NCBI GenBank assembly: GCA_022402565.1
Contig: JAKRSC010000008.1
Location: 1 to 64,000 of the forward strand
Direction of reading: 5' to 3'
Length of the DNA: 64,000 bases
Origin: Hydrotalea sp.
GTDB lineage: Bacteria > Bacteroidota > Bacteroidia > Chitinophagales > Chitinophagaceae
Shown: one piece after another, positions 43,087-52,045 of the stretch
Layout of the letters: every line of letters begins with the position of its first letter
Numbering within the stretch: position 1 is the first letter of the stretch
Translations under genes and position numbers: made by a program
Notes under the pieces: generated by a model
The model's database searches: none
Told to the model about the DNA's origin: nothing
Seen by the model: the letters and a program-made list of their open reading frames with translations, nothing else

Positions 43087-44745
43087 ATGCAATTAAGCAA
43101 AGCAGGTGGTACAATATTTTGGGCACTCATTGGTGCGCTGCTGTTTATTCCATTTAATGGGAATGTACATTTGTTTGATTGGGATGAAATCAATTTTGCA
43201 GAGATTGCTCGTGAAATGGTTTTGCTGAATAACTTTCAAGAGCCTTTTATCAATTTTGTATCCTTTACAGAAAAGCCCCCTTTGTTCTTTTGGCTGCAAG
43301 CTTGTAGTATGATGATTTGGGGGGTAAATGAATTCGCTGCACGTTTTCCAAACGCAATTTTAGGCGCAATAACATTGGCCTGTTTATTTAGATGGGGAAG
43401 TGGAATGGGGGGTGCAAGATTTGGTTATTTGTGGGCATTGGTATATGCAGGCTCTGTATTGCCTCATCTTTACTTCAAAAGTGGTATCATAGATCCTTGG
43501 TTTAATTTTTTTATTTTTTTAGGCATATTAGGGCTATTTAGAGGTGTGCAAGAAAAAAAGAAGGGTGGCAGGTATTTTAAGTGGATGTGGTTGGCGGGAT
43601 TGGCAACAGGACTTGGCATTCTCACAAAAGGTCCTGTGGCATTGTTAATTACGGGACTAATGGTCTTTGTGCTATTGGCTATGAAGCTATTTAGAGGGCC
43701 ATTTAGTTTTGCCCAGCTTTTTCATTATGGTAGCTCAGTGATACTTACAACTGCTCTTTGGATGGGGTATAATTTTATGGTGAATGGAGAGAAGTTCATA
43801 GTTGAATTTACCATTCGTCAATGGGCATTGTTAACCACGCCAGATGCGGGTCATGGTGGATTTTTGATGTATCATTTTGTTGTGTTATTATGGGGCTGTT
43901 TTCCAATGGCAGCGTTTATGATTTTTGGTTTCTTTCAAAGAGAAACCAAAAGTGAATTATTGGCAACAATGAAACAGTGGATGCAGGTTTTGTTTTGGGT
44001 GGTGCTTATACTTTTCACTTTAGTGAATACTAAAATTGTTCATTATTCATCGCTCTGTTATTTCCCGATGAGCTTTTTAGCAGCTTTGAGTATTGATAGA
44101 ATTATTGCCAATAAATGGCGCTATAGTGCATGGGTTAAATATGTACTTTGGTTAACTGCACTACCGTATTTATTGGTACCTATCGCGTTTGCTTATTTGG
44201 GACAAAACATTGATGAACTCAAACCTTTATTAGAGGCAGATCCTTTTGCACAGGCCAATCTGGCGGCTGAAGTAAAGTGGACGGGTTGGGAATGGCTGCC
44301 TGCTCTTTGGATATTGGTTGTACTAATGTTGTTTACTTGGTTACAACAACAAAATAAGTGGATGCGTGCCGTACAGGTTCTTTTCTGGGGCGCTGCAGTT
44401 TGGGTGCAAGCGGGATTGTTTTTCTATATTAAACGAGTAGAAGGGTATAGTCAGCGCGCAAATATTGAATTTTGGGAAAGCAAGCAAGGAGAAGATGCTT
44501 ACTTAACTTCCTTTGGTTATAAAACCTATACACATTATTTCTATGGAAGAATTCAGCCGCCTAAGAACCCAAAGTATCATGAACCCGAATGGTTATTAAA
44601 AGGAGCGGTTGATAAGCCTGTTTACATTAGTGTGAAAATTACCCAAGAAGCTGAACTCAAGCAAGCCTTGCCTGATGCCGAATTATTATACAGCAAAAAT
44701 GGTTTTTCGTTTTATGAACGTCGACCTTTGCTGCCCGCCAAGTAG
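43087..44745 (+). CDS. ArnT/PMT-like membrane glycosyltransferase (GT39/GT83 type)
   Basis: Multi-pass membrane protein of 552 residues of the dolichyl/undecaprenyl-phosphate-sugar transferase superfamily. The first periplasmic loop has FDWDEINFAEIAREM, containing the acidic catalytic DE motif; FTEKPPLFFWLQ and FAARFPNAI follow, typical of ArnT-like enzymes, which move a sugar from a polyprenyl phosphate to lipid A or another acceptor. About eleven hydrophobic segments precede a C-terminal periplasmic domain. The ATG at 43087 starts a proper first helix; earlier in-frame ATGs run through the upstream gene and terminator. It converges with the DPM-like gene by a 34-bp overlap. Confidence 0.87.
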   Translation: MQLSKAGGTIFWALIGALLFIPFNGNVHLFDWDEINFAEIAREMVLLNNFQEPFINFVSFTEKPPLFFWLQACSMMIWGVNEFAARFPNAILGAITLACLFRWGSGMGGARFGYLWALVYAGSVLPHLYFKSGIIDPWFNFFIFLGILGLFRGVQEKKKGGRYFKWMWLAGLATGLGILTKGPVALLITGLMVFVLLAMKLFRGPFSFAQLFHYGSSVILTTALWMGYNFMVNGEKFIVEFTIRQWALLTTPDAGHGGFLMYHFVVLLWGCFPMAAFMIFGFFQRETKSELLATMKQWMQVLFWVVLILFTLVNTKIVHYSSLCYFPMSFLAALSIDRIIANKWRYSAWVKYVLWLTALPYLLVPIAFAYLGQNIDELKPLLEADPFAQANLAAEVKWTGWEWLPALWILVVLMLFTWLQQQNKWMRAVQVLFWGAAVWVQAGLFFYIKRVEGYSQRANIEFWESKQGEDAYLTSFGYKTYTHYFYGRIQPPKNPKYHEPEWLLKGAVDKPVYISVKITQEAELKQALPDAELLYSKNGFSFYERRPLLPAK

Positions 44746-45473
44746 TGTGATTGAATAATGCCCCATTTGTTGAGTCTATATTGAATACTCACCCAAATAA
44801 CCCCTAGGCCATATATAGCACTTCGCTTGAGATTGATAGAGGAGGCTTCTTCGAAGTATTTTGTTGGACAAGTGATTTCACCAATTTCAAATCCTTCATA
44901 AAATACTTGTGCAACCATTTGATTGTCGAACACAAAATCGTCTGATAAACAATTATAGTTAACAGCGTCTAATACTTCTTTTGAAAATGCACGATAGCCA
45001 GTGTGGTATTCACTCAGCTTTTGCGACATTAAAATATTTTGAAATAGGGTTAATAAACGATTGGCTATGTATTTGTACCAAGGCATACCACCTTTTAGTG
45101 CACCTTTTCCTAAAATGCGGCTTGCAAATACAACAGGATATAATCCCTGTGCAATTACATAAGCCATGCTATGAATGAGCTTTGGCGTATATTGGTAATC
45201 GGGATGTAGCATGATAACAATATCTGCGCCTAATTCTCTTGCTTTGTTATAGCAACTTTTTTGATTTCCTCCATAACCCTTGTTCTGTTCATGTTGTACA
45301 ATGTGTTGGATGCCTAAGTTTTTAGCAACAGCTACGGTGTTGTCTTTACTAAAGTCATCCACCATAACTACATCATCTACTATATCGAATGGAATTTCTT
45401 TGTAAGTCCTTTCGATTGTTTGAGCTGCATTATAAGCAGGTAATACAATTATGAGTTTCTTTCCTAGTATCAT
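44712..45473 (-). CDS. DPM1-like family 2 glycosyltransferase
   Basis: Soluble GT2 of 253 residues. IIVLPAYNAAQTIERTYKEIP, VDDFSKDNT, NKGYGGNQKSCYNKARELGADIVIMLHPDYQY and GYRAFSKEVL match dolichol-phosphate-mannose-synthase-like enzymes, which make polyprenyl-phosphate sugars. HPDYQY carries the metal-binding position in place of DAD. Such enzymes supply donors to ArnT/PMT-type transferases like the convergent neighbour. The start overlaps the SemiSWEET stop by 4 bp, so the two are coupled. Confidence 0.9.
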   Translation of the reverse strand: MILGKKLIIVLPAYNAAQTIERTYKEIPFDIVDDVVMVDDFSKDNTVAVAKNLGIQHIVQHEQNKGYGGNQKSCYNKARELGADIVIMLHPDYQYTPKLIHSMAYVIAQGLYPVVFASRILGKGALKGGMPWYKYIANRLLTLFQNILMSQKLSEYHTGYRAFSKEVLDAVNYNCLSDDFVFDNQMVAQVFYEGFEIGEITCPTKYFEEASSINLKRSAIYGLGVIWVSIQYRLNKWGIIQSHYLAGSKGRRS

Positions 45474-45754
45474 GCTTGGTTAGAAGGATCTTTGCTAAAG
45501 CTTATTTTAAAATAAATGAGTAATGCGCTTAACACCATAATGATACTGTTGCAAATAACAACAGGTAGTAGAATGCCTTTCTCATTAAACAGACCGTATG
45601 CCAACCAAACAATAGTGCTGGTAAAGACTATAAGCATCATAGACATGCTAAGGTCAGCAACTCTTCGACTTTTCCAGGTTTTATAAACCTGAGGTAGGAA
45701 AGTGATGCTACTTAAAAAAGCACCAGCATGCCCCACCCATTCCATTGTATCCAT
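45470..45754 (-). CDS. SemiSWEET-type sugar transporter
   Basis: Triple-helix membrane protein of 94 residues. GHAGAFLSSITFLPQVYKTWKSRRVADLSMSMMLIVF is the PQ-loop/MtN3 signature, and three hydrophobic helices fill the chain. SemiSWEETs form homodimers that let sugars cross the inner membrane. It is 15 bp after fabI and overlaps the DPM-like gene, so all three are one transcription unit. An intronless duplication of the domain is absent, as expected. The physiological sugar is unknown. Confidence 0.9.
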   Translation of the reverse strand: MDTMEWVGHAGAFLSSITFLPQVYKTWKSRRVADLSMSMMLIVFTSTIVWLAYGLFNEKGILLPVVICNSIIMVLSALLIYFKISFSKDPSNQA

Positions 45755-45769
45755 TGAAAAGAATTTAAT

Positions 45770-46585
45770 TTAGTCTTCCATCCGCTCAATTACTGCAGGT
45801 GTTACTCCTGTAAAGCTAAATCCACCATCATGGAACAAATTCTGCATAGTTACCATTCTGGTATAATCACTAAAGAGGCTAACACAATAGGCCGCACAAT
45901 CTTCAGCAGAAGCGTTACCTAATGGGCTCATTTTTTCAGCATAATTAATAAAGCCATCAAATCCTTTCACTCCGCTACCAGCAGTTGTTCTTGTTGGCGA
46001 TTGTGATACTGTATTAATGCGCACTTTGTTTCTAACTCCAAAGTGATATCCAAAGCTGCGGGCAATACTTTCTAGTAGTGCTTTTGCATCGGCCATTTCG
46101 TTGTAATCAGGGAAAACTCTTTGTGCAGCAATATAGGTAAGGGCAACAATGCTTCCCCAGTCATTCATAGCATCGAGTTCATAAGCTGTTTGACAAACCC
46201 TATGCAAACTCATTGCAGAAATATCTAAGGTCTTATGCTGAAACTCGTGGTTAAGGCCTGTATAAGTATTTCCCTTTCTAATATTCATACTCATGCCAAC
46301 GCTATGAAGGATGAAGTCAATTTTGCCGCCGAAATGCTCCATGGACTTTTCAAAGAGATTTTTAAGGTCGTCCATATTGGTAACATCAGCACCAATAACA
46401 GGGGCATTATTACAAGCTTCGGCTAGCTTATTTATTTCACCCATTCGTAATGCAATTGGCGCATTACTTAAAACAATTGAAGCGCCAGCTTGGTGACAAA
46501 GTTCAGCTGCTTTCCATGCTATAGATTGGTCGTTTAGAGCGCCGAAGATGATTCCTCTTTTACCTTCAAGTATTTTGTGTGCCAT
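45770..46585 (-). CDS. fabI: Enoyl-[acyl-carrier-protein] reductase (NADH), FabI
   Basis: Final step of each fatty-acid elongation cycle, reducing enoyl-ACP. The 271 residues from the ATG at 46585 begin AHKILEGKRGIIFGALND, the usual FabI start; another ATG 9 bp upstream is possible. The short-chain dehydrogenase fold has the divergent FabI active site with Tyr-x6-Lys geometry: LTYIAAQRVFPDYNEMADAKALLES. The SQSPTRT stretch is the NAD-binding loop. A box CATATTTG lies 21 nt before the chosen ATG, one base off consensus. Confidence 0.95.
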   Translation of the reverse strand: MAHKILEGKRGIIFGALNDQSIAWKAAELCHQAGASIVLSNAPIALRMGEINKLAEACNNAPVIGADVTNMDDLKNLFEKSMEHFGGKIDFILHSVGMSMNIRKGNTYTGLNHEFQHKTLDISAMSLHRVCQTAYELDAMNDWGSIVALTYIAAQRVFPDYNEMADAKALLESIARSFGYHFGVRNKVRINTVSQSPTRTTAGSGVKGFDGFINYAEKMSPLGNASAEDCAAYCVSLFSDYTRMVTMQNLFHDGGFSFTGVTPAVIERMED

Positions 46586-46657
46586 AGAATTCATTCTTTT
46601 GTTCAGCAAATATGCTACAAATATCTCATTTGAAAGAACAGGACCCATTTTTAACCT

Positions 46658-48313
46658 TTAACGCATCATTTCTCGCGCGTTATTTAGGGCTGCATCACTT
46701 GGATTCTCTCCGCTAAGCATTTTTGCAATAGCCAAAGTTCGTCCTGCTTCATCTAGTGTACGAATACGTGTGTTAATGACTTTATTCTGTTCTTCCTTGT
46801 ATAAGTAAAAATGAGCATCGGCTTTTCCTGCTATCTGGGGCTGATGCGTAATGCAAATGATCTGTCGGTTTTTACCCATGTTTTTCATTATATCGGCTAC
46901 TTGTTTTGCAGCCTCTCCACTAATGCCTGTATCAATCTCATCAAAAATCATGGTTGACCAAGCTACCTTTTCTGCTACCAGCGATTTAATACAAAGCATC
47001 AGTCGACTTAATTCACCTCCGCTTGCAACTTTTTGAATTTTCTCAAATTTGCCACTCTTGTTAGCATCAAATAAAAAGTCAATTTGATCGAGACCGTCTT
47101 GTTGTTCAGTTTTTGTTTCTAATGCCACTTGTATTGAGGCATTGGGCATACCTACTTTTTTTAGTAATTGATCCACTGATTTTGTAAGAATAGGGATTTG
47201 TACTTTTCTAGCTTCGGATAATTGTTTGCCTTCTCGCAGTAATTGCTGATGTGTTTCTTCTGTTTGTTTCTTTGCTTTTGCTAATTCATCATCTAGGTTA
47301 GCATGCGCTTGTAAAGATGCATCTAGTTTAGCTTGTATGGCCAATAAATCATCTGTTGTTTGAACACCATGCTTCTTGAGCAATTTATACCCAGCATTAA
47401 GGCGGTCTTGCATCTGCTGAATTTTTTCAGCGTCATAATGTATATCATCATTTACTGATTGAATATCTGATGCAATATCTGCCCATTCAGTATATAACGA
47501 TTGCAGTCTTTCGTAAGCCTGCTGTAAGTTTGGTTGATTGGTAGCGAAAGGTTGTAATTGATGTATTTGTTGCTTCAATTTTGGGAGCAAAGCATTATCA
47601 GAGTCAAGCCACGCATCTTGCAAAGATCCAAGAACAGCTTTTACAGATTCGGTCTGTGAAAGCCATTGAAGCTCTTGGTCAATTTTTTCTAATTCGTTTG
47701 GTTGAAGATTTATTTCACTTAACTCATCTAGAAGAAACTGGTTATAGTCAATTTCTTTTGATTGTTGTATTTGCATGGATTCTAATCGCTTCCATTCATC
47801 GCGATAAGATTGCCATTTTTTAAAAGTTTGCTGATAACTATTCAGTCGTTGTTGGTTGCCCGCCATTGCATCTAATACCCTCAATTGAAAAGCTGTAGAA
47901 GCAATTTCTAAAGTATCGAATTGCTGGTGCAAATCTACCAGTGAAGCACTTAGTTCTTTTAATTGTTGCAAATTCACAGGTGTATCATTAATAAATGTCC
48001 TTGATTTGCCTTGCCCGCTTAATTCTCTTCTAACAATAAGTTCGTTTGATTCTTCTATTTCCCATTTTTGAAGAAGGTCCGAAATTTGATCACCTTGATC
48101 TTTTATATGAAAAATTCCTTCTACAATACATTTGCTACCCGATTGTTTCAAAACAGAACTGTCTGCCCGCTCGCCCAATATTAAAGAAAGAGCACCTAAT
48201 AAAATACTTTTACCAGCTCCAGTTTCTCCAGTCATGATGTTTAGTCCTGGATGAAATTGGATATCCAATTCGTCGATAATTGCGTAATTCTGAACGTGGA
48301 GTGAGTACAACAT
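46658..48313 (-). CDS. recN: DNA repair protein RecN
   Basis: SMC-like ATPase of double-strand-break repair, 551 residues. An N-terminal head with Walker A GETGAGKS (about 29-36), a long coiled-coil region (about 155-370) and a C-terminal head with signature ASGGELSRLMLCIKSL and Walker B TMIFDEIDTGISG are in the usual order. Near the start a near-consensus -7 box (ATAAAATTTG) ends 4 nt before the ATG. fabI starts 72 bp beyond the recN stop. Confidence 0.96.
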   Translation of the reverse strand: MLYSLHVQNYAIIDELDIQFHPGLNIMTGETGAGKSILLGALSLILGERADSSVLKQSGSKCIVEGIFHIKDQGDQISDLLQKWEIEESNELIVRRELSGQGKSRTFINDTPVNLQQLKELSASLVDLHQQFDTLEIASTAFQLRVLDAMAGNQQRLNSYQQTFKKWQSYRDEWKRLESMQIQQSKEIDYNQFLLDELSEINLQPNELEKIDQELQWLSQTESVKAVLGSLQDAWLDSDNALLPKLKQQIHQLQPFATNQPNLQQAYERLQSLYTEWADIASDIQSVNDDIHYDAEKIQQMQDRLNAGYKLLKKHGVQTTDDLLAIQAKLDASLQAHANLDDELAKAKKQTEETHQQLLREGKQLSEARKVQIPILTKSVDQLLKKVGMPNASIQVALETKTEQQDGLDQIDFLFDANKSGKFEKIQKVASGGELSRLMLCIKSLVAEKVAWSTMIFDEIDTGISGEAAKQVADIMKNMGKNRQIICITHQPQIAGKADAHFYLYKEEQNKVINTRIRTLDEAGRTLAIAKMLSGENPSDAALNNAREMMR

Positions 48314-48367
48314 GCCACAAATTTTATCTTTTTTAACGGATATGCAATGATAGTTGAAGTTTTTGTA

Positions 48368-48835
48368 TCAAGCCGAAATATCAAGTATTCCATTGATCCA
48401 TTCAGGATCTAAATTAGCTTTGTACCTTTTATAAAAATTGATAGCTGGTTCATTCCATTCCAAAACCTGCCATACCATCCTTTTTAGTTCTCTTCGCTTT
48501 ACTTCTTCAATGAGTTCATCGAATAGCAACTTCCCAACACCTTTTCCGCGCATAGATTCTGTTACTAATAAGTCTTCTAAGTATAAGCACTGTCCTTTCC
48601 AAGTGCTATAACGGATATAATAAAGTGCAAATCCAACCACTGTTTTATTTCCCAACTCCACAGTTTCCGCTACGAATGCCCACCAAACTGGTTTTTCTCC
48701 AAATCCACTTTCTTCAAAATGCGATAAAGTGACCGTTACTTCATTGGGTGCTTTTTCGTACACAGCTAGCTCCTGAATGAGTTCTAGTAACCTTGCACAA
48801 TCTCCTTTTTCTGCTCTTCTAATGATGATTTCCAT
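48368..48835 (-). CDS. GNAT-family N-acetyltransferase
   Basis: Acetyltransferase of 155 residues from the ATG at 48835. The start MEIIIRRAEKGDCARLLELIQELAVYEK, the central LYLEDLLVTESMRGKGVGKLLFDELI with the acetyl-CoA pyrophosphate loop RGKGVG, and ENPAINFYKRY-like WNEPAINFYKRY are close to diamine/spermidine N-acetyltransferase (SAT)-like proteins, and the substrate may be an amine. The frame extends upstream into the hydrolase gene, but the chosen ATG is 4 bp after that gene's stop, so they share an operon. Confidence 0.9.
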   Translation of the reverse strand: MEIIIRRAEKGDCARLLELIQELAVYEKAPNEVTVTLSHFEESGFGEKPVWWAFVAETVELGNKTVVGFALYYIRYSTWKGQCLYLEDLLVTESMRGKGVGKLLFDELIEEVKRRELKRMVWQVLEWNEPAINFYKRYKANLDPEWINGILDISA

Positions 48836-48839
48836 TTGC

Positions 48840-50660
48840 TTATTTTTTCTTCTTGGCTTTAAAGGTTCCATTTGGTTGAATAAAAGAAACAGAAGTTGGG
48901 TTTCCTTCTTTGTCCATTTCGAATTCTGTATAGAAACCATTTAGCACTTTGAGGGCAAATTTGTTGTTGCCAGACGGGACTAATTCATATTCTGGTTGTC
49001 CGGCAATGAAAGCAAATAAAATATTGTTTTTTAAATAAAATTTCGCTTCTGCTCCAGGGGCAAATTCGTAGATGCCTTCATACTTTTTTAAGTTGTCGGC
49101 AGATATAGCAACAGCTCTTAATTGGCGTTTCCATTTTAAAGCCTCTAACGTTGGTTCAAGCTGAAGCATTAATCCGTCTATATCGCCTGCATCATTCATT
49201 GTAAAGTGAACTCTAGCTGGACTATTTTCTGCTGTGTCTATTCCGCGAGTTGGGTGTTTCGTGAAAGGCTGAAAAATATTGTAATGCACATGCTTTAGCC
49301 AATCGTTGTGCTTTCCAAAGCTAATATGTAATGAATCATTTCTAAATGCCACATCTATTGTACCATAACCAGGGTGGCTGTATAAACCATCGAATGCTGA
49401 TAATGGATGAGATGTTGTTGTTCTTTCCTTTTTGTTAGATGAAATTGTTGATTGAACAGCTTTAGCCGATTCTTTTGCTTTTTTATCTGCCTCTAATTTT
49501 TCACCAAGCCAATCGTGTTGTTTTAAACCAAGCATTCTATCTGCCAATATGTTTCTAACAATATTATTTACAGATGAACCATTTTGATTGGTAAGCACTA
49601 TGATACCAAGACTATCTGATGGGAAGAAAGCAATGTTTGCACTGAATCCGTCAATATTGCCACCATGCTCTACTCTATAATGCCCTTTATAAGAACTCAT
49701 GAACCATCCAAATCCATATGTTGAAAAATGTAATTCAGGTTTTTCCTTTCCTGGAAGTCCAGCACTAATGATGCTTTGTGCACTTATTGCTTCTTGTATA
49801 TAGGTAGTTGGCAAAACTTCTTTATCATTCCACTTGCCAGCATAAATCCATAGTTGAAGCCAATTGGAAAGATCTTTCACATTACTAATAATACTTCCTG
49901 CTGGTCCCATGGCATCAATGTCGTAGTAAGGCATTTTTTCAATAATACTATCTTTCCATACTTGATATCCTCTTGCGCCTTTTGGGTCTTTGCTTAAAGT
50001 GTTGACAGAAAAATAGGTTTGCTTCATGTTAAGTGGATCGAGAAGGTTGTTTTTTACATTTTCTTCCCAACTCTTTCCCATCAGTTTTTCACTGATCATT
50101 CCCTGAACCAAATACATAAAATTGTTATACTGCCATCTTTGCCTTAAACCAAATGTAGGTTCTTGGTACTGAATTCTTTTCAATAAACTATCGCGTGATT
50201 TACTTGGAAATCCATACCATGAATAATCGTGGCGTGGTAATCCTGTTCTATGTGTAATAACATCACGTACAGTAGTGTATTGATTCATTTCATCATTGAA
50301 GAAGGTTAACTCTGGAAGATACTTGCGTACTTTTTCATCGAGCTTTAGTTTTCCTTCTTTATCTAACACGCCCATAAGTGCTGCAGTAAATGCTTTTGTG
50401 CAAGAGCCAATTGCAAAGGGGGTTTCATCTGTTACTGGTATTTTATTTTCCCAATCGCTATAACCATAACCCTTCGATAAAACAATTTGGTTTTTGTGTA
50501 CAATAGCTACAGCCATTCCTGGTGCTTTCAATTCTAGTAGTACACGTTCTAATGTTGTATCAATTCCTTGTAAAGGCTGATTGGGTGTTACTGTTTTTTT
50601 CTTTTGTGCAATGCTGGTTCCAACAGTAAGCGAGAATAGCAGAATGAGAAGATGGCGCAT
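48840..50660 (-). CDS. Secreted serine hydrolase (beta-lactamase/PBP4* family) with DUF3471
   Basis: Exported class-C beta-lactamase-like hydrolase of 606 residues with a signal peptide (1-19). Active-site motifs: SxxK at S86-CT-K89, YxN at Y178-N-N180, and HGG starting at H332 in place of KTG. After the catalytic domain (about 30-390) there is a charged linker and a C-terminal DUF3471-like beta domain (about 425-600). The family includes D-aminopeptidases and peptidoglycan or peptide hydrolases, so beta-lactamase activity should not be assumed. It ends in KAKKKK. Confidence 0.92.
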   Translation of the reverse strand: MRHLLILLFSLTVGTSIAQKKKTVTPNQPLQGIDTTLERVLLELKAPGMAVAIVHKNQIVLSKGYGYSDWENKIPVTDETPFAIGSCTKAFTAALMGVLDKEGKLKLDEKVRKYLPELTFFNDEMNQYTTVRDVITHRTGLPRHDYSWYGFPSKSRDSLLKRIQYQEPTFGLRQRWQYNNFMYLVQGMISEKLMGKSWEENVKNNLLDPLNMKQTYFSVNTLSKDPKGARGYQVWKDSIIEKMPYYDIDAMGPAGSIISNVKDLSNWLQLWIYAGKWNDKEVLPTTYIQEAISAQSIISAGLPGKEKPELHFSTYGFGWFMSSYKGHYRVEHGGNIDGFSANIAFFPSDSLGIIVLTNQNGSSVNNIVRNILADRMLGLKQHDWLGEKLEADKKAKESAKAVQSTISSNKKERTTTSHPLSAFDGLYSHPGYGTIDVAFRNDSLHISFGKHNDWLKHVHYNIFQPFTKHPTRGIDTAENSPARVHFTMNDAGDIDGLMLQLEPTLEALKWKRQLRAVAISADNLKKYEGIYEFAPGAEAKFYLKNNILFAFIAGQPEYELVPSGNNKFALKVLNGFYTEFEMDKEGNPTSVSFIQPNGTFKAKKKK

Positions 50661-50669
50661 AGTTTATTT

Positions 50670-51914
50670 TTATTTTGAAAGTTGACTAGTTTGTAATGCT
50701 TGATCAAGGTCATCTTTGATATCTTCCACATATTCAATTCCAACACTCATACGAATAAGTCCATCTGTAATGCCATACTTCGCTTTCTCTTCAGCAGACA
50801 CACCAAAGTGTGTCATAGATGCAGGATGAGAAATTAAAGTATCTACAGTTCCTAACGATACTGCTCGCACACACATTTTTAGTGCATCAATGAATTTCTT
50901 GCCTGCAGCAAGTCCGCCTTTCAATTCAAAACTTAGCATTGGGCCAGGGTGTTTCATTTGCTTCATACAGGTTGCATGATCGGGATGAGAAGCAAATCCA
51001 GCATAATTCACATGTGCAACTGCTGGATGTTGTTGTAAATATTCAGCAATAGCTAGTCCATTACTGCAGTGCCGTTCCATCCGCACCTCTAAAGTTTTCA
51101 TTCCTTGAGACAGCAAGAACGCATCAAAGGGATTACTATTCCCACCCAAAAGAGCATACCACTTCCATGCCTTGGTTTTCATAAACTCAATATCTTTTCC
51201 AAGTAATACACCACCAATTGCATTGCCATGGCCGTTTAAAAACTTTGTAGTTGAATGAAATACAAAATCAACACCATATGCGAAAGGTTGTTGCAAGTAA
51301 GGTGTTGCAAAAGTGTTATCGACTGTTACCAACTTACCATAATGATGAGCGAGTTTTGTTACAGCTTCTATATCTACACATTGAATAGTTGGATTAGCTG
51401 GTGTTTCAATATGAACCAGTTTAATTTTTGGATATTGTTTTAAAGCCTGCTCTAGCGACTCAAGGTTTCGTAAATCTTCAATGATTGTTTGCACTCCAGT
51501 TTGGGCAAGCACTTTATGCATCAGTTCATAAGTGCCACCATACAACGAGTAGTGAGAAAGTATCGCATCACCTGCTTGTAAATTGCTCATGAACATGGTT
51601 GTCATAGCAGCCTGTCCAGATGCATGCAGTAACGCTTTCACTTGAAGTTGTTCGCCAGCAGAATCTTTAAGTCTAAAAGTTTCCAGCTGTTCTATTGTTT
51701 GTTCAGCAGCTTTGAATGTTGGGTTTCCCCATCGAGAATAAATTTGAGATTTATCGCTGTTTTTAAATCTTTCCATTCCTTCCTCAGCAGTAGGAAATGT
51801 AAAGGTTGAGGTAGCATATATTGGAACTAAATGTGCGTCGCTGTCATGTTCATTACCATTGGCATGCATAGCCACTGTACTAATTCCTTTCCAGCTGTTA
51901 TTTTTTGGTTTCAT
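50670..51914 (-). CDS. PLP-dependent cystathionine/methionine gamma-family enzyme
   Basis: Trans-sulfuration-family (Cys/Met metabolism PLP) enzyme of 414 residues from the ATG at 51914. The PLP lysine is K224 in HSTTKFLNGHGN; VHIETPANPT and VDNTFATPYLQQP are the usual flanks, and RYSRWGNPT-like YSRWGNPTFKAAEQ is present. The short block preceding the lysine does not separate methionine gamma-lyase, cystathionine gamma-synthase or O-acetylhomoserine sulfhydrylase. Its stop is 9 bp after the serine hydrolase start codon on the same strand order, so they may be co-transcribed. Confidence 0.92.
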   Translation of the reverse strand: MKPKNNSWKGISTVAMHANGNEHDSDAHLVPIYATSTFTFPTAEEGMERFKNSDKSQIYSRWGNPTFKAAEQTIEQLETFRLKDSAGEQLQVKALLHASGQAAMTTMFMSNLQAGDAILSHYSLYGGTYELMHKVLAQTGVQTIIEDLRNLESLEQALKQYPKIKLVHIETPANPTIQCVDIEAVTKLAHHYGKLVTVDNTFATPYLQQPFAYGVDFVFHSTTKFLNGHGNAIGGVLLGKDIEFMKTKAWKWYALLGGNSNPFDAFLLSQGMKTLEVRMERHCSNGLAIAEYLQQHPAVAHVNYAGFASHPDHATCMKQMKHPGPMLSFELKGGLAAGKKFIDALKMCVRAVSLGTVDTLISHPASMTHFGVSAEEKAKYGITDGLIRMSVGIEYVEDIKDDLDQALQTSQLSK

Positions 51915-51933
51915 CTTATGTTTTCTTAGTTTA

Positions 51934-51941
51934 CAAATGTA
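51934..51941 (-). promoter_or_regulatory. -7 promoter box of the PLP-enzyme gene
   Basis: TACATTTG on the minus strand, 19 nt before the ATG at 51914. A clear -33 element was not seen. Confidence 0.45.
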
Positions 51942-52045
51942 GGTATCCTTATTGCTTAGCATAAGCATTGTGAATGGTCGGTGTATAAAAATGATGAATG
52001 TCATGTGTGGCTTAGAAATGATTGGTTAGGTTGCAACAAAAAAAT

